A DNA stretch of 46,873 bases. It comes from a virus. Positions 7,751-15,613 of the stretch are shown here, piece after piece. The first letter of the stretch is position 1. The number at the start of each line of letters is the position of its first letter. A model generated the notes under the pieces. That model made no database searches and had not been told where the DNA came from. It was given only the letters and a program-made list of their open reading frames with translations. The stretch covers positions 1 to 46,873 of IMG/VR virus record IMGVR_UViG_3300050821_001596; one strand, given 5' to 3'. The translations under genes and the position numbers were made by a program.

Positions 7751-8118
7751 GGTGGTAACCCTGTGGGCGAGGCCGGGTGCTGCATCTCTCTCAGCACTGT
7801 TGCCGCGCCTTCGAGCTTTGTAGCGACTGCGCCTTCCGCAGCGCCAGCGATCTTGTCAGCTTCGACTTGAGCCACGGAGGCCGCTTCGGCTTGCATCTTC
7901 GCAAGCTCGGCCTCTGCCGAAGCAAGCGCTTCGGCAGCCAGCTTTTCGGTCTCGGCCTTGGCTGCTGCCTCTACCTTATCTGCTTCCTGTTTGGCAGCCG
8001 CTTCATCAACGGTAGCCGTCCCGAGGACCGCAGCCTCGATGGCCTTCACTTCTGCAACTACCGCTGCTTCGATCTTCTGCACTTCACCCACCACTGCTGA
8101 TGTGATCTCTTCCAACAT
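7744..8118 (-). CDS. Ala/Glu-rich coiled-coil protein
   Basis: 124 residues, mostly a long Ala-Glu-Lys-rich helix (about residues 1-105) with heptad-like EIxxAVV and AEAE patterns, so probably an extended coiled coil. No signal peptide. The last residues (QHPASPTGLPPW) are unlike the rest, and the downstream -1 frame looks more natural (7634-7750). It directly follows a two-helix membrane protein. Confidence 0.6.
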   Translation of the reverse strand: MLEEITSAVVGEVQKIEAAVVAEVKAIEAAVLGTATVDEAAAKQEADKVEAAAKAETEKLAAEALASAEAELAKMQAEAASVAQVEADKIAGAAEGAVATKLEGAATVLREMQHPASPTGLPPW

Positions 8119-8427
8119 TTATGATTGCTCCTCGTGTTTGTCTTCGTCCTTGTCCTTCTTGAACATGTTGCTCAAGCGGTTGATGCCGTACGGCGACGCC
8201 GCGAAGGTTGCGAGCGCACCGATTATCATTGGCAGACCGCCCATCCACACCTGCAACGTCGCCACGGGCAGGGTCATCATGTGACGAACGATGAACCATA
8301 TAAGCGCCATTGACGAGACGCTGATCCATGAAGAGAGGATGCGGCTGGACGATGGCGCACCGCCGTCCGACAGAGCGCCCTTGATGAAACTTACGAACTT
8401 ACCGCAGGAATCTTTAAGCAGGCTCAT
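8119..8427 (-). CDS. Small two-helix membrane protein, holin-like
   Basis: 102 residues from ATG 8427, with GGAG nine bases upstream. It has two hydrophobic segments (about 29-48 and 58-78) and a highly charged tail (KKDKDEDKHEE), the general plan of phage holins. Neighbouring membrane and coiled-coil genes fit a lysis area, but no endolysin is visible, so this is a candidate only. The start codon meets the preceding stop. Confidence 0.5.
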   Translation of the reverse strand: MSLLKDSCGKFVSFIKGALSDGGAPSSSRILSSWISVSSMALIWFIVRHMMTLPVATLQVWMGGLPMIIGALATFAASPYGINRLSNMFKKDKDEDKHEEQS

Positions 8428-8675
8428 TAGGATCGCTCCGGCCAAGACCACTGGCGCATCCCTGTGCCCTCCGTGACACTCGTAACCCAAATGTCGTCTG
8501 GCCCATCGGTGAACACCTTCAGGTTCACGCAGGTCTCGGACCACACATGCACGACCACAGCGGGAAGGTCCGGCGAGCAGGAAATTCCGTTGCCGGGTTG
8601 TCCGCTGCCATGCAACTGCTGATCCGTGTAAGGGTCACAGTGGAAGATCACAGTCCTACCTATTGTTGGTTTCAT
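8427..8675 (-). CDS. Conserved-type small phage protein
   Basis: 82 residues. Opening KPTIGRTVIF, a middle VHVWSETCVNLKVF and an ending WSWP resemble a small uncharacterised protein common in tailed phages. Soluble and beta-rich by appearance. Ribosome site GGAG lies six bases before ATG. It overlaps the HNH gene upstream by 20 bases. Confidence 0.6.
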   Translation of the reverse strand: MKPTIGRTVIFHCDPYTDQQLHGSGQPGNGISCSPDLPAVVVHVWSETCVNLKVFTDGPDDIWVTSVTEGTGMRQWSWPERS

Positions 8676-9012
8676 GAAACTCCTTCAGGGCCGCAGTCAT
8701 GGCGACCCACTCTTCGTGTGTAAATGAATCACTCTTTGCGCGGTTGCACCGCGAGCAGCAGACCACGCAATTTTCCTTCGAGTACCCAACTGCATTATCC
8801 TTGCGGTCGAGGTTGTATCCTTTGAAGGATGTATCGTTCATATATGGCACCCACAGAACCGAGGCCCCGCAGTATTGGCACGAGGATGTGCTGGTGAACT
8901 CCACGAACTCGTCGTAGGACAGAAGCACATCCCTCTTGCGCATACCCGCCGATCTCTTGAGCACGTTGTACAAGGATTCGAACGGTCTCAACCTGACGGA
9001 TGCTGCGCTCAC
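8656..9012 (-). CDS. HNH endonuclease
   Basis: 118 residues with the complete small-HNH pattern: CQYCG, then YNLDRKDNAVGYS, then NCVVCCSRCNRAKS and a late F..EEW. Two zinc knuckles frame the HNH core. It is most likely a mobile free-standing nuclease. Its start overlaps the stop of the spanin-like gene (ATGA-type). This is the second of four HNH genes in the window. Confidence 0.85.
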   Translation of the reverse strand: MSAASVRLRPFESLYNVLKRSAGMRKRDVLLSYDEFVEFTSTSSCQYCGASVLWVPYMNDTSFKGYNLDRKDNAVGYSKENCVVCCSRCNRAKSDSFTHEEWVAMTAALKEFHETNNR

Positions 9013-9734
9013 AGCTTGTGACCGAAGTAAACGCCTCCGATGAAGATAGCTACCTTGGTAGCCCCACCAAGGAACTTCTTCAGTCGAGACGCCTTTGCCG
9101 CCTTCTTATACGCCGCGATCACCTTGCCGGATTCCGTATTAAGAGTGGTGCAGCTAGCTAAGTCGTTGGAAAGACTCAGCGTCTTGGCTTTTTCGAGCGT
9201 GAACAGGTTTACCTCATCGTTCAGATCGGCTTGTAATCTGACCTGATCTATTCGTGAAGCGGTAGCCTGCTGCGCTTGGGGCACGCTCAGTTGAACGATG
9301 TTATCGCCCAACGCAGTGACAGGCCCAAACGCGGGCAGATCGCTGTACGAGGCTGCTAGGCCATCTGCTGCCTGTTTGGCGGTCGCACCGGGCTTCAGAG
9401 CGGCACTGATTGCCTTGTCAGCCACTTTGTCCCGAGTATCGACGATCTTGACGATAGCTGTCTGCTGGGTCGTTTCTGCGGCCCGTTGTGCGGCGCTGGC
9501 TGCCAACTGATCCTGCCATGACTTGCGATCCGCATTGTATTGCTGTTCCTGTTTCTCGGCCCGCGCTATTTGCGCGTCGGCAAACTTCAATGCGATGAAG
9601 CCGCCCACTCCCGCTAGGATTAAAACCACAACGAGCACGCCGATCAGCCCGTAGCTGACCGTGGCGTGCTTGTGTGCGAGAGCCGCGAACTGTGTAGTGA
9701 ATTGCGCTTGCAGTTCTTGCTCTGGTGTTAACAT
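9009..9734 (-). CDS. Membrane-anchored coiled-coil protein, possible inner-membrane spanin
   Basis: 241 residues: a short cytoplasmic start, a strong membrane segment at about 27-52, then a long Ala/Gln/Lys-rich helical region, and a second hydrophobic stretch at the very C terminus (KVAIFIGGVYFG). N-terminal anchor plus coiled coil recalls Rz-type spanins, but the length and the C-terminal hydrophobic patch are unusual for Rz. It lies directly after a small secreted protein. Confidence 0.45.
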   Translation of the reverse strand: MLTPEQELQAQFTTQFAALAHKHATVSYGLIGVLVVVLILAGVGGFIALKFADAQIARAEKQEQQYNADRKSWQDQLAASAAQRAAETTQQTAIVKIVDTRDKVADKAISAALKPGATAKQAADGLAASYSDLPAFGPVTALGDNIVQLSVPQAQQATASRIDQVRLQADLNDEVNLFTLEKAKTLSLSNDLASCTTLNTESGKVIAAYKKAAKASRLKKFLGGATKVAIFIGGVYFGHKL

Positions 9735-9750
9735 GTTGCTCCTTTGTTCG

Positions 9751-9999
9751 TTACAGAATTACGTTGCAGCTTCGTCTTGCTTCGCCCAGCACCATGTCAT
9801 CGCAATGCACGGTCGGGGCGCACTTGATGACCTGCATCACTTCGCCGGGTGCGCTCACGTAGTTCGGGTTGCAGAACTGGTTAGTGCCGTGCTGTACCTT
9901 CTTTGGGCTTGCGTGGGGCGCTTTGCGCGCTGGTGGTTTGGTCAGGGCCGATGCACCGATGCAGGCGCACAGGATGGTCGTTAAGATAAAACGGATCAC
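9751..9999 (-). CDS. Small secreted protein, possible lipoprotein
   Basis: 82 residues with GTG start (GTGA junction). The first 19 residues form a signal peptide (MIRFILTTILCACIGASALT); LCAC is a poor lipobox. The mature part is Pro/Lys-rich and then has four Cys, suggesting disulfides outside the cytoplasm. Its position before a membrane coiled-coil protein makes an outer spanin-like role conceivable, not shown. Confidence 0.5.
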   Translation of the reverse strand: MIRFILTTILCACIGASALTKPPARKAPHASPKKVQHGTNQFCNPNYVSAPGEVMQVIKCAPTVHCDDMVLGEARRSCNVIL

Positions 10000-10034
10000 T
10001 TTTTCTTATCCTTGGGAGGCTCAGTCCAGAGCAT
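9996..10034 (-). CDS. Possible 12-residue micro-ORF
   Basis: ATG at 10034, after a GGTAGG-like site, encodes MLWTEPPKDKKK and its stop overlaps the GTG start of the secreted-protein gene. Translational coupling would explain that weak start, but a peptide this short cannot be confirmed by sequence alone. Confidence 0.2.
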   Translation of the reverse strand: MLWTEPPKDKKK

Positions 10035-10080
10035 TACCTACCCAGCCTGCGTCCGCTCTCGCGGTCCTCTGTTCGCAGTG

Positions 10081-10302
10081 TTAAGCGTGTCCTACTGGTA
10101 TGTCATCGAGGCCGAGGCCGACAGTCTCGTCGGGTGATCGGAAGATGGTGAGGGTTGTGGTCTTGATTTCATCACTCACTAGACCAACGTTGGGATCGTT
10201 GTTGAAGCAGATGATGAACTTCGCTTGCTCGGGCCATGTACAAAGATCAAGGGACTTCAGTAGATCGAGAAGTCTCTGGTGGTTCGGGTACGGGGTTGCC
10301 AA
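10081..10302 (-). CDS. Hypothetical protein with TTG start
   Basis: 73 residues from TTG 10302. GGGAGGG lies seven bases before it, whereas the longer reading begins inside that ribosome site. No known motif; a mixed alpha/beta small protein with the sequence FIICFNNDP near the middle. Confidence 0.5.
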   Translation of the reverse strand: MATPYPNHQRLLDLLKSLDLCTWPEQAKFIICFNNDPNVGLVSDEIKTTTLTIFRSPDETVGLGLDDIPVGHA

Positions 10303-10326
10303 ATGAATCCCTCCCAACAAAAGTAA

Positions 10327-10356
10327 GGCTCCGGGGTTTCCTACTTGCCCGGAGCC
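10327..10356 (-). terminator. Hairpin, probable leftward terminator
   Basis: A perfect 9-bp stem (10327-10335 with 10348-10356) lies after the dNMP kinase gene and before the ribosome site of the next gene. Reading leftward it is followed by a T-rich stretch, so partial termination is likely. Confidence 0.6.
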
Positions 10357-10388
10357 ATGTGACGATTCGGATCGGCTAGGTCAGCCGC

Positions 10389-11114
10389 TTAGGACGCCAC
10401 TTGCTCTACTACAATTCTGTTCGGATCGAACGATTCAATCTCGCTCAGGTCTGGCGGCGTAAGGTACTCGACGATCAAGTCGAACACCACCACTGCATCG
10501 CGCTTCAGTTCCTCAACGTCTCCGTCGCTGACTTGAATGATGTAGTGCCAGTCCTCATCCGCCATGAAGTCCAGCGCGTGCTCGGACTCATGCTTGAGAT
10601 CGCTCTTGTAGCCAAGGCGATCCACGCGGACCACGAACCCAGAGGATGGGTCTTGCTTGACCCACGACACTTCGTTTGGGAACCGCATGTCACTGATGAG
10701 AGCGATGCGCGGCCTTTCAGCCAGCAGCACGTCATTCAGCTTCTTCACCCAGTAGTTGGGTTCTTGGTTGCGTCGATACTCGGTGCCCCACCATTGCAGC
10801 AGCGTGCGCTGCTTACCGAGGGGGCAGAGAGGATCGGTCATGTCTGCTTCTGGATCGTACATAACCCACGACGGAAACGGAGTGAAGGACTCGCGCCCTT
10901 CCGGCAGAGCTTCCGCAGCGCCGCCCTGCTTGAATAACTCAAGCATCCCACCCGCGTTTACTGCCGCGTCGTTGACCTCTTTCTTCAGGACATCAGCGAA
11001 CGCGTAGCGCCGTACATCGTACTGACCAGCGCGTGCGGCAACGATTGACTTCACAGCCTCATCCTTGCCATGTCGGGCCTTATACCCGAAGCCCACTACG
11101 ACTGTGTGCTGCAT
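10389..11114 (-). CDS. Deoxynucleoside monophosphate kinase
   Basis: 241 residues. It opens VVVGFGYKARHGKDEAVKSI, a relaxed P-loop (GxxxxGKD) as in T4 gp1-type dNMP kinases, followed by RYAFADVLK, LLQWWGTEYRR and LISDMRFPNE, all typical of that family (phosphate, substrate and Mg sites). It would phosphorylate dNMPs for viral DNA synthesis. ATG 11114 overlaps the previous stop (TAATG). The longer ORF is a shadow of the neighbouring membrane gene. Confidence 0.75.
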   Translation of the reverse strand: MQHTVVVGFGYKARHGKDEAVKSIVAARAGQYDVRRYAFADVLKKEVNDAAVNAGGMLELFKQGGAAEALPEGRESFTPFPSWVMYDPEADMTDPLCPLGKQRTLLQWWGTEYRRNQEPNYWVKKLNDVLLAERPRIALISDMRFPNEVSWVKQDPSSGFVVRVDRLGYKSDLKHESEHALDFMADEDWHYIIQVSDGDVEELKRDAVVVFDLIVEYLTPPDLSEIESFDPNRIVVEQVAS

Positions 11115-11368
11115 TAAGCGAGCACCTTCCGCAGGAGCTTCAACACTCGAAGGACGAGTGCAGACGCGAGGCCAGCGGCCAGCGTCTTGTAAAAGCCAAT
11201 CAAGGCCCAGCCGCCACACCAGTAGATCGCAGCGTTAAGGCCGAAGATGATGAGTCCGATCAGCGCGGTATCAACCACGATGCCGAACACAATCACCGCG
11301 AGGAAGCTGAGGGCGGCGAGCAAGAACACACCGAGTCCTACAGCCAGCTTTGTTTTCACACTTGTCAT
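11114..11368 (-). CDS. Small membrane protein with about three helices
   Basis: 84 residues, nearly all hydrophobic: segments around 7-30, 33-55 and 58-78, with a basic end (RVLKLLRKVLA). This size and plan fit a class I holin, so it competes with the 8119 product for that role. GGAG six bases upstream of ATG, and its stop is coupled to the kinase start. Confidence 0.5.
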   Translation of the reverse strand: MTSVKTKLAVGLGVFLLAALSFLAVIVFGIVVDTALIGLIIFGLNAAIYWCGGWALIGFYKTLAAGLASALVLRVLKLLRKVLA

Positions 11369-11388
11369 TTGTTCTCCACTCAGAACGG

Positions 11389-11553
11389 TTATTTACTTGC
11401 GGGTTTGAGGCTTGCGACCTTGCGGTCGAGTTCTTCTTGGGTCAGGTTGTAGAAGCCCGACCGGAAGAGGGCGACGCCGGGAACGATTACTTCCCCAAGG
11501 CCGAAGCGGCCAGCGGTGCCCTCTTTACGAACAACATATTCAGTTGTGCTCAT
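11389..11553 (-). CDS. Small hypothetical protein
   Basis: A 54-residue gene starting MSTTEYVVRKEG with GGAGAG just before ATG, ending TQEELDRKVASLKPASK. The FGLGEVIVPGVALFRSGFY middle looks like a small beta domain. It fits neatly between the phosphoesterase stop and the membrane-protein start. Confidence 0.6.
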   Translation of the reverse strand: MSTTEYVVRKEGTAGRFGLGEVIVPGVALFRSGFYNLTQEELDRKVASLKPASK

Positions 11554-11559
11554 GCTCTC

Positions 11560-13011
11560 CTATTTGCCGAACTTATCTGCGTAGTCCTTTGCGAACTCGC
11601 AGTAGCCGTTTGGTTTTTCCTTCTGGACGCTGGTGCAGTCCAAAAAGTACTGCCACGTTTGAATCTGCTTGTCCGATACGCCGAACAGCCATTGACCAGC
11701 CGGGATAACTTCCAATCCCCAGTTGACCCCTAGCTCGTTCTGCCCGTTCAAGCTGCCGTTGGACAACAGACGCGGGAAGCTCACCGGGACGTGAATGTCG
11801 CCGATGACGAAGCGGTCGAACGTCGCGCCTTCAAGACCTGCGTGCGCCCGGTAGATGGGCGAGTCAAACAATGCGCGCGTGTGGTTGATGAAGGACGAGA
11901 TGCTTTTCGCTTGTGCTTCAGGACTATTCCTGTAGCCGACTTCCATACCGTGGTTGAATCCGTAGCGATGACCGCGAATGTTCTCGAAGATGAAAGGCGA
12001 CATCGTGTCGTGAATAGTGACGCCCTTGACTCCTCGGAACTTCTCGATGATGCACTGGTAGATCAACCAGTCGAAGGTGCGCTGCGCCTGAAACTTCGTT
12101 GGCATCTTCTTGTCTTCTGCCATGCGCATGTGGTTGCCCACACTGAACAGCAGAACGACTTCCTCGATCACGCCTGTCTCGATCAGCGTGAGCATGTCTT
12201 CGACCATGAATCGAAGCATGTGGTAGGAGAAGTGAATCTGCGCCGGGATGAACAGTTGATTGCTCTTGGGCGCGTCGTGCAGATCGCCGTTGCCAATGTC
12301 GCCAAGCATCGGGATGTACAGCTTCTTGATCGGGTACATCGCGCGGTGCAGGCCGAGGATCATCTTGGCCTTCTTTGCGATATAGCCGAAGCGGTTGCCA
12401 GCGATTTCCAGATCGTACTCAGGGAATCCGCTGGTGTCGCCGCGCCGGATCACGTCACCGAAGTGAGTGTCCGAGATGACGAGCACAGCGTCTTCGCTAT
12501 GACCAGCCTTGCAAGGCGGTTCGATTAGCTGCTTCGTCGGTTTGACCTTGGTTACCGGGCCGGAGAAGTCGCCGAGCGTGTCAACGAACTCTTTGATACC
12601 ATCCAGAAGTTCGTCGTAGCCTGCGTGGTTCTCGGAGAGATGCTTCCGCATACCGCGCTCTGACGACAATTCCATTTTCTGCTTTGCGAGCAGGCGGGTC
12701 AGTCGCGCGTTCTCTCGGACGAGGTACTCTTGGTCGGACTTGTAAGGTGACGGATCAACCGCGACCTGTGTGATTGCCTTTGCGGTAGCCTTATCGTGAG
12801 CCTTGCCCATCGTGTCAGCCATCTTCGTGATGCCATTGGCGACGATGAAGTGCTGGATGTTCTTGGCTGCCGCGCTAGCGCAGTGAAGGTACTTCTTCAA
12901 TTCTTCTTGCGTTGGGAAACGCTCTTCGTTGTCATTCACTTCTTGTGCAAAAGGAATGGCGCGGTTGAGCAACGCCTTTTCATACGGCGTTAGGTTGGTC
13001 GAGTCGTTCAG
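11560..13011 (-). CDS. Calcineurin-like metallophosphoesterase, possible DNA nuclease
   Basis: About 483 residues. An N-terminal helical region of about 170 residues contains a helix-turn-helix-like FPTQEELKKYL and a coiled coil. The phosphoesterase core follows with ISDTHFGD (metal), LGDIGNGD, SVGNHMR and FNHGMEVG, the full set of metal ligands. Relatives include SbcD/Mre11-type DNA phosphodiesterases. The start is uncertain. The frame is open through an upstream hairpin, and GGGAGG at 13015-13020 precedes an in-frame CTG at 13011, with no ATG until about residue 63. Confidence 0.7.
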   Translation of the reverse strand: MNDSTNLTPYEKALLNRAIPFAQEVNDNEERFPTQEELKKYLHCASAAAKNIQHFIVANGITKMADTMGKAHDKATAKAITQVAVDPSPYKSDQEYLVRENARLTRLLAKQKMELSSERGMRKHLSENHAGYDELLDGIKEFVDTLGDFSGPVTKVKPTKQLIEPPCKAGHSEDAVLVISDTHFGDVIRRGDTSGFPEYDLEIAGNRFGYIAKKAKMILGLHRAMYPIKKLYIPMLGDIGNGDLHDAPKSNQLFIPAQIHFSYHMLRFMVEDMLTLIETGVIEEVVLLFSVGNHMRMAEDKKMPTKFQAQRTFDWLIYQCIIEKFRGVKGVTIHDTMSPFIFENIRGHRYGFNHGMEVGYRNSPEAQAKSISSFINHTRALFDSPIYRAHAGLEGATFDRFVIGDIHVPVSFPRLLSNGSLNGQNELGVNWGLEVIPAGQWLFGVSDKQIQTWQYFLDCTSVQKEKPNGYCEFAKDYADKFGK

Positions 13012-13021
13012 AAAACCTCCC

Positions 13022-13058
13022 AAAAAGATTAGGCAGGGAGACGGTGAATCTCCCTGCC
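13022..13058 (-). terminator. Terminator-like hairpin just upstream of the phosphoesterase gene
   Basis: A perfect 10-bp stem (13032-13041 with 13049-13058) is followed, reading leftward, by CTTTTTGGGAGG. The T tract runs straight into the ribosome site. It may end transcripts from the genes upstream, or act as an attenuator for the gene below. Confidence 0.65.
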
Positions 13059-13091
13059 CGGATAAGAGACTGGCTCTCACCCAACACATAT

Positions 13092-13120
13092 AGTGTAACA
13101 GGGTATAGTCCAGAAAGCAA
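13092..13120 (-). promoter_or_regulatory. Possible leftward promoter
   Basis: Reading leftward: TTGCTT (13120-13115), 17 bases, then TACACT (13097-13092) with a TG extension just before the -10 box. Each box matches four of six. It lies between two genes and directly before the hairpin at 13032-13058. Confidence 0.4.
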
Positions 13121-13155
13121 CTAAAAAATGTGTCAGGTTGTTAAGCGCGGTTTTA

Positions 13156-13419
13156 CTACCGATCCTTGAGGACTTCGAGACTGGTGATGATCTGTCGCTG
13201 CGTCTCGGCATCCTTCCTCTGGTATTCCTGCGCCTCCCTCAAGAGGCTGGCTGTTGCCTCTGTGGCGGCTTGGATATGTGCCAGATGGTTGTTCAGTAGT
13301 GCATCTGCCCATGCAGTGACTCCGACCTTCGCTGACTTGTATGCTTTTATGACGAGTCCGAAGGCGGTGAGCATTGGCAACCAGAACTTGAGCGCCGCGT
13401 AGAATGCAAGTGCGGTCAT
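13156..13419 (-). CDS. Small membrane-anchored helical protein
   Basis: 87 residues: a hydrophobic N terminus (about 1-25, FYAALKFWLPMLTAFGLVI) and then a Gln/Glu/Ala-rich helical tail. No family assigned. Follows the fibre gene 13517 with a 97-base gap. Confidence 0.5.
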   Translation of the reverse strand: MTALAFYAALKFWLPMLTAFGLVIKAYKSAKVGVTAWADALLNNHLAHIQAATEATASLLREAQEYQRKDAETQRQIITSLEVLKDR

Positions 13420-13516
13420 GTTTGATGATCCAATCGTTAACTAAGATATGAGTGCGGGTTGGTGGTTGAGGTTGAAGGGCAGTCGCTCGCCGCTGCACTG
13501 CCCAAGGATTGAGAGG

Positions 13517-14437
13517 CTAGAATGTGGTCCACCACTGGTGGGAATTGATTCTGAGAATTGCTGTGGATGCTCCGTCGATCTGCGCTTGAGAGTATAACGC
13601 CGCTGTGGGAATACCCGTGGTCCCTGCCGCCATCGTCACTTTCAGCACACCGTCAACGTAGAACAGCCATCCACTCGCACCATCGGTCTGGCATTTGAAT
13701 TGATGGAAGGTGGTCGTGTCCGGTGTTATACCAGTGCTCGTCGCAGTGATGTTTGATCCGTCCGTTACCACTGCCATCCAGTGCGTGTCTACCGCAGCGT
13801 CAAAGCGAAACCCTATAAACGATGCCGCCGGAGTTGCCGTTTCCAATGGTGCCCCGGCTGAGGTTGCTCCCATTCCCATCCATACTCGGATGCCAGAAGT
13901 CGTGGAGAAAATCATCGCGTAGTACTGGAACGTGTCCAGCATTGCTGGGCTAAGGATTCCTAAGTTGGTTTCCCCTAAGAAGCAGTAGGTACTGGTACCA
14001 TTCAGTTGAATGAACGGCGGGTCTTGAGTTGAAGCGAAGAACCCGGCAGTTCCACCTTGCTGGAACATGGCAAAGTTATAGTACTGCCCTGCGGTCAGGC
14101 CAAACCCTGCTGGTGTAGTAGGCACGGCAGCGCCGTATGCGTGAAGGGTTCCAGTCGGCACGTGTGTTCCACCACCACCACCGCCCGATGCTGGCTTGTT
14201 CTTCCACTTAGTGCTGGAAGTCTCATAGGTCAGTACATCGTTGTTGGCAGGAGAAGTGATGACTACATCGGTATCCGCTGCTAGCGTCGAAGGGCCGGGG
14301 CTTACCAGAGCGTTTCCTCCGGCAGTACCGACGTAGAGAACGTTGGAGTCCGTGGCGTAATAAAGCTCTCCCAGTGCAAGGACGGGGCAGTTCGCGGCAA
14401 TGCCGCGTTTCAGTTGATGTGTGATACCTAACGCCAT
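13517..14437 (-). CDS. Tail fibre or receptor-binding protein
   Basis: 306 residues. The N terminus, LALGELYYATDSNVLYVG, is the short attachment motif found in many phage tail fibres and hyaluronidase-type proteins, also present in the 26015 fibre. A Gly-rich linker (GGGGGG near 85-90) separates it from a C-terminal beta-rich domain with FYVDGVLKV and HWMAV, resembling a laminin-G/concanavalin-like lectin fold. It probably binds host surface carbohydrate. Last gene of the tail-tip set. Confidence 0.7.
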   Translation of the reverse strand: MALGITHQLKRGIAANCPVLALGELYYATDSNVLYVGTAGGNALVSPGPSTLAADTDVVITSPANNDVLTYETSSTKWKNKPASGGGGGGTHVPTGTLHAYGAAVPTTPAGFGLTAGQYYNFAMFQQGGTAGFFASTQDPPFIQLNGTSTYCFLGETNLGILSPAMLDTFQYYAMIFSTTSGIRVWMGMGATSAGAPLETATPAASFIGFRFDAAVDTHWMAVVTDGSNITATSTGITPDTTTFHQFKCQTDGASGWLFYVDGVLKVTMAAGTTGIPTAALYSQAQIDGASTAILRINSHQWWTTF

Positions 14438-15610
14438 TTAATAACTCCCACAATCTATGGTGCTGCCGTCTGCCACTGACCCTTTGCTTACTTCGTTGAG
14501 GCTCGTGACTCTGAAGGCAGCGATGTTGGTCCATTGCGCACCGTTGTTGTTAATTGAGTTGGCCATCAGAGCCATGTACCCGATGCAATAAGCTGAACCT
14601 GCGGGCACTGCGCCCTGAGCGAAAATAAACTGCCAGCCAACTCCAAGAGTTTGTATGGCCTCAATACTTCCCGTGCCTATTCCTGTAGCGTCGAAGAACT
14701 GTAGGCCGATGCGGGCGTCGTTGTGACCACCAATACCATTGAGCATGAGGTAAACATTGCCCTGCACTTTGTAGTCTTCCCCGGCTGTTACGTGGAACTT
14801 GGCTAAGGTAGTCACTGACACAGCACTGGGGTCTTCCACTATCTGAAAGGCTTTGTTCCCCGGAGAGCCGCCGCCCGAGTGTGCATTCACAATGGAAAAG
14901 TACGGCACGTCAGTAGGGTTTCCAGTGGTCCAGCCCGGTGGTGGTTGAATGGTTAGGCTGGCAAGGAAGTTCCCGTTCTGTATGCACACCGGAGCGACGT
15001 ACCCGGTTGGTACCAGCAATGTGGACTCGATTGCCCCGAGTGCCTGCCACGCCTCATACAAGTGTGATGTGCTCACGGCGCGCAAATACACGGTAGGTGT
15101 TTCGGTCTGGTGGTAGCCGACGAAGAATAAGAACTGCGTCGAGTTGAACAGCCTTGCCGTCATCATTGGCTTGCTGGTGGTTACAGGTGCGCTGCCATCG
15201 AATGACCACCATGCTTCGAAGTGGTCAATGTCCGCAGGAACCACAGACGGTGTTACGGTGTATGAAGTTCCCGATCCGGTTTGACGAGCCACGAACGTTG
15301 CGTAGCCGCAGGCTGGGATGGACGCATTACCAGCCGTCTCATCCCATGTCGCGCTCCACGTTGTCAAGCTGCTCTGCGGAGCAACCACGCCCGCCCGCAG
15401 GTAGTAGACGTTTCCGTAGGTCAGACCTTTGAACTGGATCAGGGTCTTCTGGTGCCACACTCCCGATACTTTTTCGGCAGTGGAAGTGGAGCGCCCGACG
15501 AGGTTCGTGAGAGCCACGTCGGAATATATCTCCACAACGAAGTGCGAGCAGTACTGCCCCGTGGTTTGGAGCTTGCTCACCATGATGGTCGCTACTTTGG
15601 TTCCGGCCAT
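14438..15610 (-). CDS. Tail-tip or minor tail protein
   Basis: 390 residues, beta-rich. The first 100 look like a fibronectin type III-like module (YSDVALTNLVG, TYGNVYYLRAGV). A carbohydrate-binding-like domain follows around 210-390 (ITIQPPPGW region to DARIGLQFFDATG). Stop and next start are directly adjacent (14438/14437). A virion surface protein is inferred from its place between tail hub and fibre. Confidence 0.6.
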   Translation of the reverse strand: MAGTKVATIMVSKLQTTGQYCSHFVVEIYSDVALTNLVGRSTSTAEKVSGVWHQKTLIQFKGLTYGNVYYLRAGVVAPQSSLTTWSATWDETAGNASIPACGYATFVARQTGSGTSYTVTPSVVPADIDHFEAWWSFDGSAPVTTSKPMMTARLFNSTQFLFFVGYHQTETPTVYLRAVSTSHLYEAWQALGAIESTLLVPTGYVAPVCIQNGNFLASLTIQPPPGWTTGNPTDVPYFSIVNAHSGGGSPGNKAFQIVEDPSAVSVTTLAKFHVTAGEDYKVQGNVYLMLNGIGGHNDARIGLQFFDATGIGTGSIEAIQTLGVGWQFIFAQGAVPAGSAYCIGYMALMANSINNNGAQWTNIAAFRVTSLNEVSKGSVADGSTIDCGSY

Positions 15611-15613
15611 GCG

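Noticed and set aside
11791-12528. 245-codon plus-strand frame opposite the phosphoesterase
   Set aside because: Antisense to intact metal motifs; no ribosome site; His/Val/Asp-rich composition of a shadow frame.
13133-13498. 121-codon minus frame overlapping the 87-residue gene
   Set aside because: Arg/Gln/Pro-rich shadow without ribosome site; the 13156-13419 frame has a hydrophobic start and a natural sequence.
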